In this document: positions 23,120 through 34,239 of the stretch, piece by piece | Layout of the letters: each line of letters starts with the position of its first letter | Numbering within the stretch: position 1 is the stretch's first letter | Source of the DNA: Sympetrum striolatum | Lineage: Eukaryota; Arthropoda; Insecta; Odonata; Libellulidae | Length of the DNA stretch: 64,000 bases | Direction: 5' to 3' | Assembly (NCBI GenBank): GCA_947579665.1 | Contig: OX388350.1 | Coordinates: 496,001-560,000 of the forward strand | Made by a program: the position numbers and the translations under genes | Notes under the pieces: model-generated | The model's database searches: none | Told to the model about the DNA's origin: nothing | What the model saw: the letters and a program-made list of their open reading frames with translations, nothing else

Positions 23120-23830
23120 ATAAAGGGTCGACTTATACGCTGAACATAAAATTTTAACCTTTACCACCGAGGGGTAAGAAAGTGAAACTGCCTGCTTAAC
23201 ACCAGTTCTACAAAAACTCAAGTATCTTAGAGTCAAATATATTTGAAACATAAATATTCTTTGCAAATTATATTCATTTCTTCACATTTATTATTATTTA
23301 CAAAAATTTAATATATATCTAGCTGATTTCTTATGAATGAAGATAATTAACCAAATTATGTTTTTTTTTGTTTATATAATGGTTATGATTTGACTTAGCA
23401 TTGATGAAAGCGTTAGGAGCAAATGAAAGTTATTTCAGCAGTGTTGTGATTTCATATTTCTATACTATATTTCCATTATTTCTATATTAAAATTTTGATA
23501 ACCGTATGCTTCTGTTTCGTAATGCATTACTCGTATTTGTAGCCAGAGTGATATCAACGAAAGAAACTTGCGTAATAGTTAAGCAGATGCTATAAGTTGA
23601 CATTGTAGCTGAAAGAAACAATTCTAGCATCTTAATCTTACGTGGTAATATTCCTTATGCCATGGTATGTCAATGGATACTGTGGGTCTTCCTCCCAATA
23701 AAATAGAGCTGGGGAAGTGGTGTTACCTTATTTTTTGGGTCGACTTATATGCTGAACATAGGCTAAAACCTGAAATTCACCTCAAAATTTTAAGGGTCGA
23801 CTTACATGCCGGCATATATGGTAATTAAAT
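23120..23830. repeat. Dispersed repeat with three GGGTCGACTTA motifs
   Basis: GGGTCGACTTATACGCTGAA (near 23127), GGGTCGACTTATATGCTGAA (near 23737) and GGGTCGACTTACATGCCGGC (near 23791) occur in direct orientation. The last, read on the minus strand, runs ATGCCGGCATGTAAGTCGAC, which resembles the terminus of a TA-inserting DNA transposon. No matching opposite end was found. Confidence 0.4.
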
Positions 23831-25160
23831 CATTATTATAACAATTCAGCACAAAAATTCACATGACAAATTTTGACCAATAAACATCATCTTCAACATT
23901 TATATACCCTGCAATCCTCCATATGGGATCTGCCAGGAGAAGATCTTCTTGAGGGCAGCACTTACTGAAGTACAAAAGAAGAAAGAATATGAGGGAACAA
24001 AATGGTTATCTGTGAGTGAAAGGGTAGAATTTACAGAAAGCTATTGAACAGGAAGACGCAAAATAAGGGAGGGAGAAGGACAATAGAAACCTTACATTAT
24101 TATTTTCCATTCCCTCTACCAGAGGGTAATGGAAAGGAAAAATTTCCTCATTGGAAGAAGAAAGTTGGGGTTTCAATATTCTTCATTCATTTTGATATTT
24201 TTCTTAAATAATGTCTGCTAGCCTTCCTTAATAGATGTATAATTTTTAGCAATTAATTAGAGTAATGACTAAAAAATTAAATATCATAAAGTGGGACTGG
24301 AGAGAATCAGTTTAGAGATTTTGCATTTGCTTTGTCCCTTAACTTACAAGATCTCACTGTTTATCAAACACAGATAAAATGTAAATCTTCGTACGTCACA
24401 TGAAAAACCACTGTCCTAAAAATAGCATAGATGGAATCTTTATCATTTAAAAGTAATTTCTTTCGGTAAATGCTGTTGTAAAAGGCTAGCTGTACATGTC
24501 CTATTTGTAAAAGTCTCAAAATGTTATTTCTCTGAGATTCCTCCCCCTGTGTTTTTAGATAATTACTGATGCATCAATCAACTCCAGAGAGTATTATAAT
24601 TTGTTTCTTTCAAAGTTTTCAGCATTTTAAGACACCTTTTATTTGATCTGTTATGAAAAATGGTTAGACTGGTAACAGTAGAGTTGTCACCTTTGCATGA
24701 CAATGGGTAAATCTATGTTGAACCAAACTTAAGACTTATTGTTAGTAAGAGTTATGACTTATCAGTACTTGATACAGGATGGGCAACTTATTGCTGGTGC
24801 ATTGCAGTACTGATGATTCTAATTGCCTTAAAAATACATATTTAAATGATATCCAACTATGGAATTTTATAAACCTGGTGGGATCAACTAGTGAACTCTA
24901 ATTAGCAACTTTTATCAGTGAATCAAGATGACTTAAACGTTTTTGCTATTGTTGAATACCAATTTGCCATACATGTTGCTACATCACTCTTAGTGATGTG
25001 TTTTGTTTTAAAAGAAGACAAAGCATGTATAGTCTTTCTCGTTAATGCTGGAATGGCCTGATGTCTCTTACTTCTTAAATAAAATGGTTTAAAAGGAAGA
25101 TACAATTGGAAGTTATTTACAAATTGGACCACGGAAGATACCACATGCAATATTGTTTAA
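23831..25160. other. AT-rich DNA, right end probably copia LTR
   Basis: No gene is seen. The last 200 bp (from about 24950, TGTTGAATAC) up to TTTAACA at 25162 could be the copia 5' LTR. With no second LTR in the window this cannot be confirmed. Confidence 0.35.
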
Positions 25161-25162
25161 CA

Positions 25163-25176
25163 GGTTATGGGCCCAG
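25163..25176 (+). other. copia-type primer-binding site (initiator tRNA-Met anticodon arm)
   Basis: GGTTATGGGCCCAG is complementary to the anticodon region of initiator tRNA-Met (CTGGGCCCATAACC), the internal priming mode known for Drosophila copia. It follows TTTAACA, a plausible LTR end. Confidence 0.8.
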
Positions 25177-25221
25177 TGCTCCGTGATCTAATTAGGAAAA
25201 TTTGAAAATCTGGAACGGAAA

Positions 25222-27512
25222 ATGGCTGAGGATGGAGGCATCAGATACCACATACCATTATTCGATGGAACTAACTACAATAACTAGAAATATCGGATAG
25301 AAGTTCTCTTAGATGAGAAAAACTTAATGGAATATGATAAGGAACCATTGTCAACCAAGCTAGCACCTTTTGTTGCATCTTATGGAGACAGTGAAGCTGA
25401 AAAAGAGAGGAAGCAAAAAGGAAAGGCTGAAATAGAACAAAAAGGAAAGAAATGTAAAAGTCTAATTGTGCAAAAATTGTCTGACACTCACTTGGAATAC
25501 ATTAAAGATAAAGACACAGCGTTTGAAGCCTGGGAAGCCCTTCAGACAACATTCGAAAGGAAAAGTATAAATAATCAAATATAATTAATGAAGAAATTGC
25601 TGTGCATGAAGTTTAATCCAAAGCAAGAAAAATTGGAAGCTCATCTCCACAAGTTTGATCAATCCATCAGATATTTAAAGGCAGCAGGAAAAACAATGGA
25701 AGAAAATAATATTATCTGTCAACTACTATTAACCATGCCGCAAGAGTATGATGCAGTTGTTACTGCACTTGAGACTGTACGTTGTGAAGAATTAACATTG
25801 CCTTTTGTCAAAGGTTGTCTAAAGGACGAGGAAATGAAGCGAGAAACAAGGAAACACAAGCCTAATTCTGATGACTCACCATCTGTTTTTGCTGTCCAGT
25901 CAAAAGGAAAATATGCAAGTGGATATAAGTCAGGAAATAAAAAAAATATTCAAGGAAATAAACAAGTACAAGGGTTTAAAGGAAGGAATGATTTCCTACA
26001 GTCTGGTAATAAATCACCAGCCTTTCGTTTTACCTGTCATAATTGTGGAATTGCGGGCCATACAAGGGCTCAATGCAGAAAGCCTCAACAATCATTCAAA
26101 CACTTTAGTGGTGGAGCACATCTGGCTGACGCTGCTGATCAAGAAAGAAAAGAAAATGAAAACTCAACTGAAAGGAATGCAAGTTATAGTTTCATAACTC
26201 GACAAATTGTGGAAGAGGAACCAATACTGACTGTGATCGCAAAATATTCAGCAATGCATGATGATGATTTGAAGAACTGGAAATGGTTTATTGATTCTGG
26301 AGCATCAGAGCATCTTACCTGCCTAAAGGATGAAGCCTTCAATGTCCGCAAGCTAGAATCACCAATTAAAAATAAAAGTAGCTAAGAAAGATAGCTACCT
26401 AATAGCTGAAACAAAAGGAGCTCTAAAGGTTAAGGCAAATGTGGAAGGAAACTGGAAAAATATAACTCTTCACAATGTGCTGTTAGTGCCTGATATAGAC
26501 ATTAATTTAATTTCAGTGGCTCAATTAGATATGAAAGGCCATGAAATAGTTTTCAAGAATGGAACTGGGAAAATTTACCAACAAGGAACTCTACTTGGTA
26601 TTGGATATAGGAAGAAAAAGCTCTATGAAATAGAGTTGATATTACAGGAAAAAGAAGAAAATGAAAATGCCCTAATAAGCGCAGCAACTTCAAGTGCTAT
26701 ACCTTGGCACAGAAGATTGGCACATCTCAGCTATGAAAACATGAAGAAAATGGAGAAGCTTGTTGATGGGTTGACCATTACAGAAAAGGATATTTGCAGT
26801 GTGAGCCTGGAAGGAAGACAAACAAAACTTCCATACAATACTCCAAGAAACAAGACAACTCGACCATTGGAACTAGTTCATAGTGATGTGATGGGGCCCA
26901 TTAGTCCCATATCCTATGATGGCAAAGAATTTATCCTAATATTTGTTGATGACTTTACTCACTTTACAGTCATGTATTTAATGGAATCAGAAGATCAAGT
27001 ATTTGAGTTTTTTCAGATATTTGCAGCAATGGCAACAGCTCACTTCAATTTACCGATGAGTCGATTCCGGTATGATAATGGTGGAGAGTATGTCTCAACT
27101 AGAATGGAAGAAGAATTTGCTAAAAGAGGAATGCAGGTCGAATATACTATAAGATACACACCATCTCAAAATGGTGTTGCTGAGAGGATGAACATAATGG
27201 ATAAGGCGAGATGCATGCTGTCAGATTCTGGACTTACTAAAGATTTCTGGTCAGAAGCAGTAATGAGTGCAGTTTATACCATAAACAGATGTCCCACATC
27301 AGCATTGAAAAACGCTGTTCCTGCAGAGATATGGCATGGAAGAAAACCAAATGTTGGGAAACTTAAAGTTTTTGGATGCATTGCTCACCTTCATTTGCCC
27401 CAAGAATTGAGGAAAGGGAAACTTGATAGCCACTCCAAAATGTGCATAATGCTTGGATACTGTGCAAATGGTTTTAGACTTTGGGACATCAAAGATAATA
27501 AGTTAAGGTACG
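25222..27512 (+). pseudogene. copia Gag-protease-integrase, truncated before RT
   Basis: The ATG lies 45 bp after the primer site. The Gag part (FDGTNYNN, then a stop at 25285 where Trp is expected, KYRIEVLLDEKNLM) has a second stop at 25582. It continues to a CCHC knuckle (CHNCGIAGHTRAQC) and a protease (WKWFIDSGASEHLTC). A shift near 26375 leads to the GAG_pre-integrase region (WHRRLAHLSYENM) and integrase, with DDE residues in HSDVMGPISP, RYDNGGEYVS and NGVAERMN. One Cys of the zinc site seems replaced (ICSVSLEG). The match ends at about 27512 (GFRLWDIKDNK) within the integrase C terminus. Reverse transcriptase and RNase H are missing, so the element is dead. Confidence 0.9.
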
Positions 27513-27860
27513 TTTTCATGGACGTGTCTGGTGCGCACGCGTGCGACGAGATGCGTCATTTACCGCGTGAACTGTCCTCATGAAAGTGAACCTATGCATA
27601 AGCGAATCTACGGGTTGGAGGCATCCGCCCACCATCTACAGCAGAGAAACTACAATAAAACAAACGAATGGGGCGGCCCGTGAAATGATGCATTGCCTCG
27701 GCCCCTGCGCCTACGAGTCGTTCCGAATGGAGAAAGGGATAACATCCAAAGGCAACCTGATAGCAGCGCCACCTATCCATAGTTTCTGGAACTAATTCTA
27801 AAGTCTTAGTGCCTTGTGTTAGCTTTGGTCTTCTGTGCTAACTCGGAAAGACGGATAACA
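27513..27860. other. GC-richer unclassified stretch joined to copia
   Basis: At about 27513 the copia frame passes abruptly into sequence rich in GCGCACGCGTGCG-like CpG words. No domain is seen in any frame. It is either another repeat or genomic DNA joined by a deletion. Confidence 0.35.
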
Positions 27861-28125
27861 CCGGAAAGCAAACTCTGCTCACATTGAATAATATATTCGT
27901 TTATGCTCAATAAAGTGTATATTTGTATTACCCGACATAATAACATAGCTATTTATATTTAAATAGTTCTCGTGTGCTTTAAATATATGTCATTTTAATT
28001 CGGAATGATGAATAAATGTATTATTTCAAAACCCGGAGCATGGGCAAACATTGGAAAGCAACCTCTGCCCACATTGAATAATATGTTCGTTTAAGCTCAA
28101 TAAAGTTTATATTTGTGTTACCTGG
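27861..28125 (+). repeat. 190-bp tandem repeat, likely Mutator-like left TIR
   Basis: ACATTGAATAATAT recurs at 27881 and 28071, so the period is 190 bp. The part 27971-28082 has an inverted, diverged counterpart at 31513-31625 on the other side of the Mutator-like gene. The shared words read CTCGTGTGCT, GGAATGATG, GGGCAAACAT and ACATTGAAT on one strand. A further direct copy is at 31705-32045. Confidence 0.75.
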
Positions 28126-28429
28126 TCAATTCTTCCCCTTCCTCATCAATCAAGTCCTCCAATTAATCTTTTCCAGCAATAATTAAAGCTCATCACCTAA
28201 ACTTATTCAAGCATTCTTTAAATACTCTATCCAATCCTGCCATTCAGTATCTAAGGTGTGTAGGCAACCTGCAGTATTCCCCAGCGTATCTCCCACTTCT
28301 GTTATCCTTGACATGAATAAGATACATGTTAGTCTTAATATGCATGCTAAAGCTTGTTAAAAGGGAAGTAATAATTCTTTGCATGTTGATAATTGCATGG
28401 TAGGGATAAATGTAAATATTCAGAATGGT

Positions 28430-29395
28430 AGTTCATCACACGATGATGGCGACATAGTATATATTTATCCACGAAAGTGTGACCTCTGTGACAAAGTGTA
28501 TGCAAAAAGTCATAATTTTGTCACCATGTCAACTTGCATTAAAGCAGAAAAAATAACACTGATTACTTATCCAAGAATATGCTCAAAATGCCAAGTATCT
28601 TATTAAAACAGAAGCACCAATAGCCATCATAAGGAAAACTGTGGTGAAGGATACAAGTATATTAAACGTCTACATCATGACTGCAATGTTAAATTTCAAA
28701 ATCAATTTGTCATGACTTGTCATTTGCAGAGCACAGAAATATCATCACAAAGATGATATTTCAGTGGAGGAATATGAATTCAAAGACATGCATGATTTTA
28801 ATGCTTGGATGGATAATCATTGTCATCTCAATAACATGTTTTTGGTAAAGCGCAATAGGGAACATGTGATTCATGATTGTAAACTTCAGTACTTTATCTG
28901 AAAGTTTAATAATCACCATAAAATGATGTAGTACTGCAAGTGTGTAATAAAACAAATAGGTTTTCAGATATATTCACTTCTGGAGCAAAATGTTAAATTA
29001 ATAACAAAATAGCATGTAAATTCAAGAATATTTTCAACCTGTAGATCCTAGTTTAGATAGTGTATTGCCCCTTATGGAACATTTCATTACTTCCACCCCT
29101 ATTTTAGTTAATAAGCCCCTTGGCTCAGGTACTGTAATAGGAGATGAAGGTCTAGACAATTTACAGCATGCTTCTGAACTTTTTGTTTTCGGTATTCAGC
29201 AGAAACTTCAATGCACTGAGATGTTGGCGGGCTGTGGTAGAATATTGTGCATAGACTCAACTCACGGTACTAACCAGTACAAGTTTCATTTGTTAAATTT
29301 AATTGTGCCTGATGAGTATGGTGTCGGCTACCCTATAGCTCATTTCATCACCGGTCATCTAGATGAAGAGGCTTTGAGTAACTAATTGGGAGTAA
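28430..29395 (+). pseudogene. Mutator-like (MULE) transposase, 5' part
   Basis: Broken frames carry a Cys-rich start (YPRKCDLCDKVYAKSHN, about 28470). An N-terminal segment with stops follows (SVEEYEFKDMHDFNAWMDNH, about 28757-28820). Then comes an open stretch (29065-29385) with the first catalytic Asp region, RILCIDSTHGTNQYKFHLLN, followed by DEYGVGYPIAHFITGHLDEE. These match the order of insect MULE transposases. The gene is interrupted at about 29396 by a non-LTR fragment and resumes near 30270. No function is expected in this state. Confidence 0.75.
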
Positions 29396-30245
29396 TTAGT
29401 AGACTTACTGATTGCGAATTACTTGCGAGTTCAATCTATCTCTGATTTAGGGGTTATTTTTGATGTAAAATTAGGATTTCAATTACATATACAGACTATT
29501 GCCACTAAGGCATTCAATATGCTTGGATTCATTGCTCGAGTGACCAAAGACTTCTATGATATCAATTGTCTTAAGTAATATGTATCACTTGTTAGATCTA
29601 TTTTTTAATATGGCTCAGTATTTTGGAATCCATATTACACAAAGTATGAGTTACAGCTTGAAAAGATTCAAAGAAAATTTCTTACGATTGTTGCACATAA
29701 ATTTAATCTTTATAGAGAAAGTGGTGAATGTGAGGGACTAATGTGTCAACTACATATACCACTTCTCTCTTCTAGGAGGAAGCAGCTTGGTCTGTTATTT
29801 TTGCATAATATTTTAAATGGCTCTATTAAATGTTCTGAACTGCTCTCTCTTATTAATTCTAATTGTCCTTTAGTCATTATCAGAAACCCTGCTCTTTTTA
29901 ATGTTCCATACTTACTTAGAAATTACATGTTTTATTTGCAATTCTATCGCATCTTGAGGGAGGCCAATAAATATTGAAATAGAATTGACTTTTTTAATAT
30001 CTCAAACTGTATGTTCAGGAGTTTTTTTAATGTCTAATGTAGTTTAGAGTCTGTAATAATTTTAACTTTGTTGTATTTGTGATTTGCTTTATCGTTTTAA
30101 TTGGGTATACAAATGTTTATACCTTTATTTTTTATGTATTTATTTTTTGTGAATATATTTTGTATTGTTTAGTATTCAAAGATCATCAAGTTTAGTTGTG
30201 ACCATGATGTGTAATAGGGCTCTGCCCATATATAAATAAATAATA
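29396..30245 (+). mobile_element. 5'-truncated non-LTR element inserted in the MULE gene
   Basis: It contains the C-terminal coding part (29444-29977) and an AT-rich 3' untranslated region ending in AATAGGGCTCTGCCC and a short TAAA-type tail near 30230. MULE coding sense stops before it and resumes after it. Confidence 0.75.
29444..29977 (+). pseudogene. Jockey-type reverse transcriptase C-terminal fragment
   Basis: One frame reads DLGVIFDVKLGFQLHIQ, then AFNMLGFIARVTKDF, VRSIF, YGSVFWNPYY, LEKIQRKFLTIVAHKFN and RKQLGLLFLHNILNGSI. This is the common order of the post-catalytic domain of jockey-like ORF2. Stops at 29576 and 29606 lie in frame. The upstream catalytic domains are absent, as in a 5'-truncated insertion. 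Confidence 0.8.
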
Positions 30246-30264
30246 ATTGAAAAGTATTAGGAGA

Positions 30265-31208
30265 AGGTCCCCAGACTTATATGTATGTACATGATGGATG
30301 GGGATGAAGCCCTAAGTAATGCAGTGCGAAGAGTTTTTGGTGAGGAAACTAAACATTTACTCTGCATGTGAAAGGAATTAGCAGAAATAATGATTGTGTT
30401 GCACAGGAAATTAATGACACCTTGGAAACTTTGTTTGAGGAAAACAATGATACCACATTCAATGCTATATTAAACTCATTTCTGGAAAAATATAAGGATT
30501 CTGCAGGTACTCGTGGAAAATTTGCATAGTTTATTATTGTTATAAGAAAAAGAAGTGGGCAATGTGCTATAAAAACTTTCTTCATGCTTCAAAGGACACG
30601 AGCAAGTTTGTTGAGACATTCCATAACAAAGTGAAGAGCCATTACTCCAAAAGGAAAGTTAATCAGCGCCTTGATGACTTAATTCAAGTTCTTATTACAA
30701 TTCAAAAAACTGACTGACTGACATTTTGGACAGAGTTACAAAAGAATGACCAAGGTCCCACCATTAGGGTTCCAAGGACTTCATATTAATGACCATATCA
30801 AAGGAATTCGAATCTCAGATCAAGATGTTATGCCAGCATCTGCTGAAAAGGTTTGGCATGTCAAATCTCAAACTGACTCATCTATACTTTACAATGTGAC
30901 TATTGTATCTAAGAAATGACTCTTTCCTCATTTGTGTTTTATAAGGTGTGATGAGATTTCTTGCCTTGAGAGCTTTTCTATCACTTTTGTATCACTGCTC
31001 ATTCCGTAATAATTATGCCCTTTGTAAACATGTCCACAAGGTTCATTCATTTTTATTACAGAATAGACCTACTCCTATGATTGCATGTGAATCAAACCTG
31101 AGCTCTCCACCTACGAAACTAATTAGGAATGCAACCAAATCCAAAGATGATGAACCAGGGCCATCTCAAAAACAAGTCATAAACTGTATAGGCTCCAAAG
31201 AGTATTAA
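30265..31208 (+). pseudogene. Mutator-like (MULE) transposase, 3' part
   Basis: Coding sense resumes as MYMMDGDEALSNAVRRVFGE and HLLCM, the region before the second catalytic residues, with His and Trp positions lost. It continues in shifted frames as NDTLETLFEENNDTTFNAIL and KKKKWAMCYKNFLHASKDT, then KFVETFHNKVKSHYSKRKVN. The last corresponds to the family motif around the final Glu (FHNxxKxxY). A later open piece (30948-31208) may include the SWIM-like C-terminal region (YALCKHVHKVH). Stops and shifts are frequent. Confidence 0.7.
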
Positions 31209-31504
31209 AGCCGAAGGTATCCCCCATTGCTAAGCTCAGTACTCACCTGAAGCTATACAAAACTATTAGAGACAGGCGGTCCTCAGTTCATTGCTTTGAA
31301 AAGCCAGACTCTATCAGAAAAAGTGACATAAAGAAAGCACTTCTACGGGAAGAGACTTGTAGTTTCACTGAGCTACTTACTATGGATCCGTTATTGGAAA
31401 TTTGCCGGGTCAGTCATTTATCCCTTAAGATATATTGAATTGAAGTCCCTAGACATTAGAACATCCCACGAGGTCTAGAATTATGATTGTTGTTCATGAT
31501 TTTC

Positions 31505-31625
31505 AGAGAGAGAGATTCAATGTGAGCAGAGTTTGCCTTTCGATGTTTGCCCTTTCTCCGAGTTTTTAAATAATGGATATATACATCATTCCGAATGAAA
31601 ATTACATATACTTATAGCACGCGAG
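31505..31625 (-). repeat. Inverted copy of 190-bp repeat, likely MULE right TIR
   Basis: Read on the minus strand, it runs CTCGCGTGCTATAAGTATAT through GGAATGATG and GGGCAAACAT to ACATTGAAT. This matches 27971-28082 in order, over about 110 bp. MULEs typically have long TIRs. Confidence 0.7.
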
Positions 31626-32095
31626 GGTAAATTTCTAGTTTCACACAGTCAGCCTTTTTTTTTTCTCAAGTGGTTTTGGCCAGATTTCGACGATATTATT
31701 TACCTAAAATAGTTCTCGTGTGCTATAAATATGTGTAATTTTCATAAGGAATGATGCGTATACCATTATTCATATTTCTTTTGTACCAAGTTGTTTAATA
31801 CTAATTTCTTTGTTACTTATAACCTTTTGTATTCATATATATAGATATGTATTGTATATGTAGTATTTTAAAAAAGGGCTCTCGGCCTGTGAAATAAACT
31901 ATTATTATTTCAGAACTTCGAGAGAGGGTAAACATCGCAGAGCAACCTCTGCTCTCTTTGAATAATATCTTCGTTTATGCTCAATAAATTGTTTATTTGT
32001 GTTACCCGGCATAATTACATAGCAATTTATATTAAAATAGTCCTTGCGTGGGAAAATTTCTAGTTTGGCTGACTGTGTGAAACTAGAAATTTACC
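31626..32095. mobile_element. 29-bp perfect inverted repeat pair around repeat debris
   Basis: GGTAAATTTCTAGTTTCACA (first 20 of 29 bases, 31626-31654) is matched exactly in inverse at 32067-32095. The right arm also forms a local hairpin with AAATTTCTAGTTT at 32054-32066. The interior is a direct copy of the 190-bp repeat (31705-32045) that itself contains a non-LTR 3' tail (about 31765-31900). No clear target duplication is seen, so the element identity is unsettled. Confidence 0.6.
31765..31900 (+). mobile_element. Non-LTR 3' tail inserted in the 190-bp repeat
   Basis: The sequence GGGCTCTCGGCCTGTGAAAT followed by AAACTATTATTATT resembles the 3' end and tail of jockey/CR1-type elements. 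The 190-bp repeat reads through on both sides, and ATTATT near both borders may be the target duplication. Confidence 0.5.
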
Positions 32096-32574
32096 TTGTA
32101 GTGCAATTCATTTGAAAATTCTTGCATTTTAGTTTTCTCTTTTGTGTTCATTCGTTCAGTAAACATGTGATTAAAGGAGTTACTGAGAATTAGCAGCCAA
32201 GTTGATAGGATCGAATACATTCTTTCTTAGCTTGCCCTAGGGTGTGTTATGCGTCGGAAACTGAATGCTCATTTAAAAAAATGCTTATGTAACTATATAA
32301 CTATAGTTACTCAGAGTTGAAAACCTATTTCAATTATTTGCGTTATTAGTTATATACTCTGGTATTTTCGGTGAAACAACCAGAATCATTTTATTTTTTG
32401 CGTAGTGCCTTTCATTATGGGGGAAGTTCTTAAATTTTTTGGTATTCTTGCTTTGAGATTAATTTCAGCTTATGTATCCTTTCGTAAGACCTACGATACT
32501 TACTATACAATATGATTACGATAAATGAAATGTCCAACTAACTTACAAGGTTTTTTTCTTATTTATCAATTTAA
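32096..32574. other. AT-rich stretch upstream of the THAP exon
   Basis: No N-terminal THAP exon with its Cys pair is visible. The last bases (TTTTTTCTTATTTATCAATTTAAG is the context; AG at 32573-32574) make a good splice acceptor before VCELHF. If the gene is expressed, its first exon lies elsewhere or has been lost. Confidence 0.4.
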
Positions 32575-33122
32575 GGTGTGTGAGCTTCACTTCAAACTGA
32601 CTGATATTAGAAAAGAATCTGAGGCGTTCGACGAGAAGACAGGGAAGACAATTCGCGTTGAATTGAAGGTGCCGAGATTGGAGGAAGGTGCCATTCCGTC
32701 ACAATTACCAAATTGTCCAGCTTATTTGTCTGGGCCTAAATTTTCAAGGGAGAGCCCACATAGCAGGAGAAGCAGACATGAAGGAACAGCAGTAGCTATT
32801 GCTTTGGTCGAGAGTTTGAAGACGAATGAGGAGTACGTTAGGGCCAAGAAATTTGAGAGCCTAAGGGAGATGAAGGAAAAATTCTCTGACGTGAGTAGTG
32901 GAAAATGGACTATGGTGGAAGGAGATTCATGCATGGCAATATGTCATATAATATTCACACCAGCTCCCACTGCTGAATATTCCTTATTGTTTGATTCAGA
33001 GCTGAGTGTGACTGTGTTTGTAAGAGGAATTGGAATATCAAGTTTTGGCCAATACACATTTCCTTTGCAAGTAAAGGATATGAATGTTGTGCACGAGCTG
33101 TTGCATTGTGTATCATCCGTAG
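32575..33122 (+). CDS. THAP/P-element transposase, 5' part (split by Gypsy-2)
   Basis: An open frame begins at a likely splice acceptor with VCELHFKLTDIRKES, the last Cys and His of a C2CH THAP zinc finger. Next come the conserved Pro of VPRLEEGAIPSQLPNCPAY and a charged linker. The N-terminal Cys pair is not in this exon. At 33122 the frame is cut by a Gypsy insertion whose GTAG target duplication (33119-33122 and 39573-39576) is exact. Ignoring the insert and one GTAG, the phase is kept into the downstream part at 39577. P-element-like proteins bind element ends through THAP and cut with an RNase H-like core. Whether this was a transposon or a host-adopted THAP9-like gene is open. Confidence 0.75.
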
Positions 33123-33685
33123 TGTACCGAGTCGTTTAATTGTTATATTTATTCTGTTCAATATGCAATGTCTCTTTGTTTGTATGATTATTACTTTTGC
33201 ATTTGGCGCCTATTGCGTCATGCGTTTGCCTCTTGTTCTGCTGTTATTACGATACTTCGACACGCTTATTACGTGGCGTCGAGGTAAGGAGGGGCGGAAG
33301 AATCCACGAGGACAGAGAGGAAGAAGAGGATTTGAGGGGTAGTCGGAAGGTGGACTATTGAGGAGACGGTCGGGAGGACATCCTCGTTGGGAGAGAGGAT
33401 CGTCGCTACATGACTCACCGACTAGGCCTCGTGTTCAAGGAAATTAGAGATTGGAACTGGACGCCAATCATCGTGTCAATTTCTTACTGTTTAATTTCTG
33501 CTATTTTTGACCACGTATATTCTTTTTCTCATGGTCGAACCCAACGAAGATTTTGCCGTTAATTTTGTTTATTGGCCAATTTATTCTTGTTTTGACAAAA
33601 TATATTCAGCTTTATCCTCGCATTTCTTTATGTATTTATTTTATGTGCGTTCCAAAACCGTGAGCTATCTGGGAGGAGCGTTACA
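33123..33685 (+). repeat. Gypsy-2 5' LTR (563 bp)
   Basis: Starts TGTACC and ends GTTACA, preceded by GTAG. The LTR at 39010-39572 has the same length and no difference that I could see. The middle is GC-richer (GAGGTAAGGAGGGGCGGAAG near 33280). Confidence 0.95.
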
Positions 33686-33689
33686 TATT

Positions 33690-33707
33690 TGGCGCCCGAA
33701 CAGGGAC
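33690..33707 (+). other. Primer-binding site, tRNA-Lys type
   Basis: TGGCGCCCGAACAGGGAC, four bases after the LTR, is complementary to the 3' end of a lysine tRNA of the Lys3 type. Confidence 0.9.
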
Positions 33708-34239
33708 CTGATGCCGTAAGTTGTTGGTTGTAGGTCTGTATTGTGTAGTATCTTGTTTTCGCTATCTCAATCCCTCGTTTACCTTGTCCATGACCCAACC
33801 TGTACCTGTAGCTAAATCTTCCTGGTGGGTCTCAGTGAAGAGAAGATGTAGTAACCTATTTCCTTTCCAAACTTTGTTGTTAGGTCATTAGAATTGTTTA
33901 AAATTCGGTGCTTAAACTCTGTGTTTTAAAAAAAAAAAAAAAATTTGATTTGGTTTATCTAAATTAGAAAAGGAAATTGATATATGTGAATGTTTCTGCT
34001 TGTAATTTGTTGTTTTTTTTAGTGAAATCTTCCAGATTGTGGTTTGCCCGTATTTAGCGTCAAACGGAGAGGTGATCCCTTTTGATTCCCGTGTGCCGCA
34101 TGGTCGCATGGAAAGACTCTCTTCCTTCCTTCACGTTTATCCGTTTTGGGTAATTTGACTGTCCTGTGATCAAGGTATTCAATTGTGCTAGTGTCGTTGA
34201 TTTAGTATTCCCGTTGTAAGTTTATTTTGTTTGTTTGCG

